Part shown: positions 58,566-64,000 of the stretch, piece after piece
How the letters are laid out: every line of letters starts with the position of its first letter
Position numbering within the stretch: position 1 is the stretch's first letter
Source: Paragonimus skrjabini miyazakii
Taxonomy: Eukaryota; Platyhelminthes; Trematoda; Plagiorchiida; Troglotrematidae
Assembly: GCA_014338405.1 (NCBI GenBank)
Contig: JTDE01001085.1
Span: 52,840-116,839, forward strand
Length of the DNA stretch: 64,000 nt
Direction of reading: 5' to 3'
Position numbers and translations under genes: made by a program
Notes under the pieces: generated by a model
The model's database searches: none
Seen by the model: the letters and a program-made list of their open reading frames with translations, nothing else
What the model was told of the DNA's origin: nothing

Positions 58566-60870
58566 ACATGTCAATCTGTCCAGCCACAGTCACCGGTCAG
58601 CAGCTCTCAGGCTGTCAGACTGTGTCAAGATAAGAAAGTGTAACCGTCCTGGTAATCCCAGTCGATGGTCTAAGAATCACCGATATGCTCTAACAAAAGT
58701 GAAACATATCTAGCGCTTGACTTCAGAAGAGTGTGGCTGATAGTCAGTCTGAATGATAAATATGCTGTCAAGTAAAACTTTTCAAATTATATAACCAGAA
58801 TCAAACAAAATATATCAGTCATCGGGCAGTGTTTGTGTGAGTTTGATTTTTAATAAACGATTACGTTTCAGCCAGTTCAACTTCCAGTCTTCGGTATGGT
58901 TGCTTATCACACGGACTTTGTTCGTCTAATTGGCAAAACTCTTCCAATTTATACTATATCTCCCGCTAATGGTTATCAAATTATTTGCAGTGTAAAATCA
59001 ATGTTGCCCATGTTTAGACTGGTTCGGTGGAACAATTAGAACCATGAGTCGAAGAAATGACAGCCGTCTTACGAAACAGTTCTTAGAAATTGTTGATCTT
59101 AAGCAAAGGCATAAACCCATACTACTGAACAAGATGATGGGTAGAGAGGATTTCTAACGGTCGGTTTGCGCAAACCACAAGTACATGTGCACATTTGTCG
59201 TTACGTCAAATGGGAATAACCAGTCGGCTTTCGTTAATCTACTCAAATCTAACATGAAAAAGATCACTGTCCCTGTTTTCGCCTAGTCCTGTCAACCGTC
59301 CAGTTGATCTTTTGTGAATATTCTCATGCTTTGTTTAATCAGTTTGACACACAATCGCTATAGTTGGCATTCTACGTACAACTGTTCACCGTACTTCGAA
59401 TACCATACGGCTAGACAGTAACTGAACAAGGCAATCAGTAAGAAATTGCTCTAGGAAGGGCATCATGATGTTCGTAGTATAACTTAAACTAACGTACAGG
59501 GTGGTAATGAGTAAACAGAGTGTTTGGTACTTTTAAATATCCGGTCATTTTGGATGGACAACATCAGTAGTCAATGTTCCTCTCCCTTGTTTTAGATAAA
59601 ACCATTAACAGCGAGTTCCAGAGCAACTGAGTCATTCCTTTCAGTTAATTGAATAGTAGCTCGTGCACCGGCTGAAGTACTACCACTTTCTAACTTGAGA
59701 ACATTCAAACCATCGTTGATTCGTTCATCATTAGGCATCCATATGTTTAATCTTTTACTGATTTTCCTATGGCAAACTTACGACTTACTAGTCTGCTTTC
59801 TGCATTCCAGTCGATTACCATTCCTCAAGTCTGTCAGTGAGTTTGCCGAGCTTAATGAAACTGTTGACTTTACATTTGAACAGTATAAAACAAGGTTTAC
59901 CGAATCGATCGATACATAGGAGCAAGTGATAATAACGGTAGCAAACTGCTTCATTCACTCCGGGTAATCAGTCAGTGCGTGTGTAAAAGTGCGGTGAATT
60001 ACAGGAATAGTTGATGCACATCTCATACCATACTCCGTCCAATGCCACTAGCTCTTTCCCATTTTCCTCGGAGTGTAAGTTGAGACACTTTGGTCCCAAA
60101 TGTCGACTCGGTAGTCTACTAGGTGGCCGCACTTTTGGTCCCATTTAGTTATTACCGTTGTAGAACATTGTTTAAAGCATGAATAACATCAGCTGTCGAA
60201 TTCAAACAGATTTTCTGGCGAACGACTTGCTGATTACGGGATAATCGATGGAAATTAACAGAACTGTTGTTTTATTATCTCTCAGTAAGGCAATAAGACA
60301 ATGTGAGAACAACTCACCAGTGATTGAGATCAGACGTTTGAATATGAAGGTTTCTTCTGGCGTGTTAAGAAATCACTTGAGTAGTGATCGATGTGTGTGT
60401 CTTGCTTGCACTAACCTCGGTCGGTGCAAGGATAAGCTATACTGCCAAGTTCTAATCCATGAGTAAAACTCGAATCCACACAGTTTTTCCGCATGTAAAT
60501 TCGGTGATAAACGTAAACAATAATTACAATTGTACACTGCTGTCGCTGTTCATTCTAAAGTCTGCATCCAACAATTGGCAATCAGGCTAATCAATATTTC
60601 ACAGACCGTTTATCATTGTGCTTCGGAAAGTTCCATGTTGTTCTTAAATAACTGTGACATTTACAAATCATAATATTAGAGCGTTGTGGAACATTTGTTT
60701 AGCAGTGTGGATTTGAGACAGATGACCCTAAACACGGATGTGACAGAAATATAAAACCACTTCCGTTCAACTTCGTAATCTAAGTGCATCGTTTCTGTAT
60801 GTTTGTCTTAAGTGAGCAAAAATAAATTACACTCAACTTATTCCATTATCCCTTGTCTATTGTCTCTCAG
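58566..60870. other. Non-coding stretch, unassigned frames
   Basis: The + frame 59695-59919 has a hydrophobic start (MFNLLLIFLWQTYDLLVCFL) followed by an acidic part, but no family. The last 28 bases form a polypyrimidine tract ending TCTCTCAG at 60870. Confidence 0.35.
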
Positions 60871-61015
60871 CTGTTCCATACAGCTGTAAATTCCAGCATT
60901 CTGGCACATGTTTCGACCGAGTATGCTTCCATGAGTCTCAGTCGAGTTAGGTCAAAACAACCTGCCAGAAAGTCTAACTTACAGATTTTTGAACAAGCTG
61001 TCATCTCTTCAGGAA
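60871..61015 (+). CDS. Possible internal exon after strong acceptor
   Basis: The acceptor CCATTATCCCTTGTCTATTG then TCTCTCAG is a textbook shape. The phase-0 frame after it reads LFHTAVNSSILAHVSTEY, then ASMSLSRVRSKQPARKSN and LQIFEQAVISSG. A donor candidate is GAA|GTGAAA at 61016; the frame stays open to 61146, so the end is unsure. Unknown family. Confidence 0.3.
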
Positions 61016-62219
61016 GTGAAACATATCTACTGAGGCCTTATTTCAGTTTAAAAAAACTTTCCTTTGTGTATATGACACGGCAAATAAACGTAATTACTGG
61101 CACCATCCAAAATAGGTCATTCATCCATAGTTCGTTCGAAGTATAACAGCAAATTATACTTGATGGCCGACTAATGATTTTTTAATCAAAACACATTACG
61201 CATCAGAGCTAACCACATTAAGTATCCTTTCGTTGTTAGAACAACAAGTGTCTCTAACTACTGTGAAGGAATTTTGATGAGATATGTCGAGGACGATTCA
61301 GACAAGGAACACTTCAAATATATTATTTACAAGCACATCCATCACACGTTAATTTCAAGTACTTTAAAATTTTCGTTACACTCGACACCAAGGTTGAGTG
61401 GAAGGTCATCTTCCATTATGAAAGTTTACATATGAAGCTGGGTACTTTAAGAAGAGACTAGCAGCGCACCTTAAACTCTAGTGTTAGCTTATTGTCTTTT
61501 GGGACCTGTTAAAGCATAACTCTTCTCACATGACAGATACCACCTACCTTCGCTGACTTCCTCAGTGCAATCATGATTTTCGAGTCCTCCACGCGGTGCC
61601 CACGAATCGTTTCGGTGTTTACGTTGTATTATGCTTGCGTTATGTGACCAGTTTGTCTATACACGGCGGGTTCATATGCTGAGTACACATCTGAAAGCAT
61701 TGGGATGATCCGGTAGTTCATTCGTGATCATTCTTGTGGTTATTTCGTTACCTGCTTAAGAAGTAACGGGTATCAAATAATTTTTCGCTATTATAAATTG
61801 TGTCTGTTATTTACACACAACTTATAAACCCTGAGATGTACAGCGGTTAGGTCTTCAATGATATGCTAGATTGTTTTAAAGTTCTGTAGCCGGATGTTTG
61901 CACTTCACACAGATGTTCATTTCGGTCTGAATTGACCAGGTTTGAATAGGCTTTGCAACGTGAGTACATTTTCAACGGTGACGGGGTATTTGAAAAATTA
62001 ACAGTCACTATTTCAAATCAAAAGTGTAAATAAGGCCAAGAACCGAGCACGAAATTCAGCTCATCCTAATGGTCTGAGTTCTGCTAGCTGTACCTGGTCA
62101 AAAAGAGTACAGACTATCAAAGAACGCAGTTATGAGGCCTCATCTGAAGACTATACGAGTACGCTTAGGTCAGAAATGCCGGGATTAGTGACGTTTACTT
62201 TATGACCGACTTCTGCGTA
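61016..62219. other. Mostly non-coding
   Basis: On the minus strand 61628-61548 is open (NVNTETIRGHRVEDSK, then IMIALRKSAK) up to a GAAG|GTAGGT donor, with an ATG at 61574. No acceptor was found for it. Nothing else recognised. Confidence 0.3.
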
Positions 62220-62740
62220 GTAACTGTGTGTTACTTGTGTGGCAAAGCAGTTCTCGATTGCGGTATCAATCTCCACACCGACTCAATCATTTTATGAGCT
62301 CAGCGGTCGCTGTGTATGTCGGTTTTTGAATCCGGGCGCTTTGTTTCCTGTCAGAATTGACAGCCCCATCGTGCACAGAGATGACCACTGCTTATCTGTC
62401 CGACAGGAGGGTGTGGTCATCGACAAAATTTCCCCGCACGTGCCATCACGTCAGCATCTCGGTTGCGAGGATTCGCGCAGCTGGCAGAACCAAGTTGAGA
62501 ATGACTATTAAAAAAACACAGAGGCCAACTGAGCAATTGTGTTGAATGTCTCATAAACTTGTCGGCCTGTTCACACAACCAGCTGCTTATGTTAGAACCC
62601 AGTTTATCGCAATACACACCATTACCCCATCAAGAGGTCTGCTGAACAACGGAGAGTATAAGCACTACTGCGATGCAGCAATCTGTTTGCAGATGGTCAT
62701 TGACTCAAGCACGGCATATTACGGAGAACCACATGGATAG
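62220..62740. other. Unassigned GC-richer block open in several frames
   Basis: Three overlapping + frames and one - frame stay open here. The longest (62239-62511, +) reads SISTPTQSFYELSGRCVC then RIDSPIVHRDDHCLSVRQ. Multi-frame openness with higher GC is expected from composition alone or from an old coding repeat; no domain could be named. Confidence 0.3.
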
Positions 62741-64000
62741 GCGAGTTCAGCCGCCAGTTTAGCAGATACAGTTGAAAGTGACATTTCTGTCTAGCACGCA
62801 ATACTAAGTACAACCACTGAGTCTCGGATACCATCGTAGTATGTAACTGCTATGAGAAACTAACGCAAAAATAAGGGGGCATGTTGTCTTAGTTATCTGA
62901 ATGCAAACAGAACGGTTGATTACATTTAGCTTGTATATTAGCTTATATTCGACCAGTCTCAGTAAGCAGATTAGCACAAACGTTTCGTAATTGAGTGTTA
63001 AGTCTACTGTGGAGCCGTCAACTCATACACAGTTTACGCTGTCAGCTCCGAATAGTCGGATATGGTAGGGAAATTCCAAACACGCCATTTCATACATATC
63101 TTGCCAGAGCACGTCAGATCTTTTAGTATAAGGTACGTAGATAATTTAAAGCCATAATGGAGAAAGGTTGGTTGGCATTCGTTTTTTCCTAGTGAGTTAA
63201 CGAACGAATTTACAAAAGCGATTGCCGTAGAATTGTAAAACGACCGGTTTGGCAGAGTTGAAGTAAAAGTATGCAGCGGGTGTCTGCACTGGAACAAGAC
63301 AGAGAACCACTGAATTGCCTCCCAGACCGAATTAGTGAAAAATGAAATGGATTTCCTTCTTCAATATCAGCACATTCAGCTTAAGTATAAGTGGTCGGAG
63401 ACTCTGGTCTGTGGGACTGTGTCATCTTTGTTATCAAGGTAACTGTCTAACCAGATGGTAACGTTGGCATGACTATCAAAAGACCAGTAACAAGCGACCA
63501 AGGAGAACTCGCAGTACATTTCCAACGGCGAATACAAAAGGATTAGCTAGTCTCGCGAACAGAAGCACACAAGATTCCCCAAAAGAACGAGCCTGTCGTT
63601 ACAATCTGTCACGTCATCTGCATAGTGATGTCCCCAAACTTGTGTCTTACTCAGAAATATTGTGAATTGGGCTTCAAGGAATACAACTGTTAGATTAACC
63701 GATCTGCGGTTCTGATCTAGACCAGATTAAAAATACTGCATGCACATTATCTCGACAGATATAGGAATATCCTAAGATCCACATTTCTACAACCTATTTG
63801 AAGAATATATCAAAACGATAGTGGGCTAATTGGAGGCAAGCTTGTTTTGATTCATTTGTCAAGTGTATATAAAAACGGTGCTTGGATGTTTGAGGTGAAA
63901 CAAATGAAATGTGTATCATTTACTGATATCCTCTGAAAAACTATCTGCCAGAAATAATTTAACATGGTCGTTTTTACTACTTTCCTCTCCAGCACGTAAC
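62741..64000. other. Non-coding stretch to window end
   Basis: No feature supported. The minus-strand frame 63297-63034 has no recognisable motif. Confidence 0.4.

Noticed and set aside
62220..62740. A protein gene in the GC-richer block
   Set aside because: Several frames on both strands are open at once, there are no domain motifs, and no splice or promoter evidence; left as unassigned.
1..64000. CRISPR array, bacterial operon, defence system or viral genome
   Set aside because: No regularly spaced direct repeats, no dense gene order, no capsid, polymerase or Cas-like proteins; the content is that of an animal nuclear genome.

Overview
The window looks like a piece of a eukaryotic, probably metazoan, nuclear genome. 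It is AT-leaning and gene-poor, it has one 100-base run of N (an assembly gap), and it has no operons or densely packed bacterial genes. The transposon remnants (a Penelope-like element with a GIY-YIG domain, a non-LTR retrotransposon 3' end, and several tRNA-like SINE families) and a PLAC8-family gene fit a digenean flatworm or another spiralian. That assignment is inference from family resemblance; no species is named.

Only one protein gene is convincing: a single-exon PLAC8/Cys-rich-domain protein at 9065-9724 (+), with an AT-rich TATA-like stretch about 90 bases upstream. Other coding evidence is limited to isolated candidate exons with splice-like edges. The best are 16772-~16902 and 19090-19168 on the + strand (long polypyrimidine acceptor; perfect CAG|GTAAGT donor). 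Next is an initiator-exon candidate at 42244-42362 on the - strand. Weaker ones lie at 23068-23281, 46321-46434 and 60871-61015 (+) and 18601-18853 (-, WD40-like). They may belong to one or more long-intron genes that cannot be assembled by eye.

The left edge (43-~1690, -) carries a nearly full-length, broken Penelope-like element: RT motifs, the connecting region, then a GIY-YIG endonuclease tail. A non-LTR retrotransposon 3' end lies at 4395-5246 (+) and reads in one frame through several stop codons.

The rest is mostly non-coding sequence with dispersed short repeats. I named four families by comparing the window with itself. R1 has a tRNA-like core (15701-16235 as a large inverted pair, 36376-36550, 40707-40773). 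R2 (39105-39313, 41376-41568) and R3 (seven copies from 7803 to 56900) both have a tRNA-like region and share a similar 3' tail. R4 has three copies; the longest, at 30561-30668, holds what looks like a decayed hammerhead-ribozyme core of the kind known from Penelope-like elements. A CpG-richer tract with alternating purine-pyrimidine runs at 49300-49880 may be a promoter and first exon.

I found no CRISPR array, rRNA, intact tRNA, virus, or defence or toxin operon. The most unusual structure is the R1 head-to-head inverted element at 15701-16235; the most informative connection is R4 with the Penelope-type ribozyme motif.
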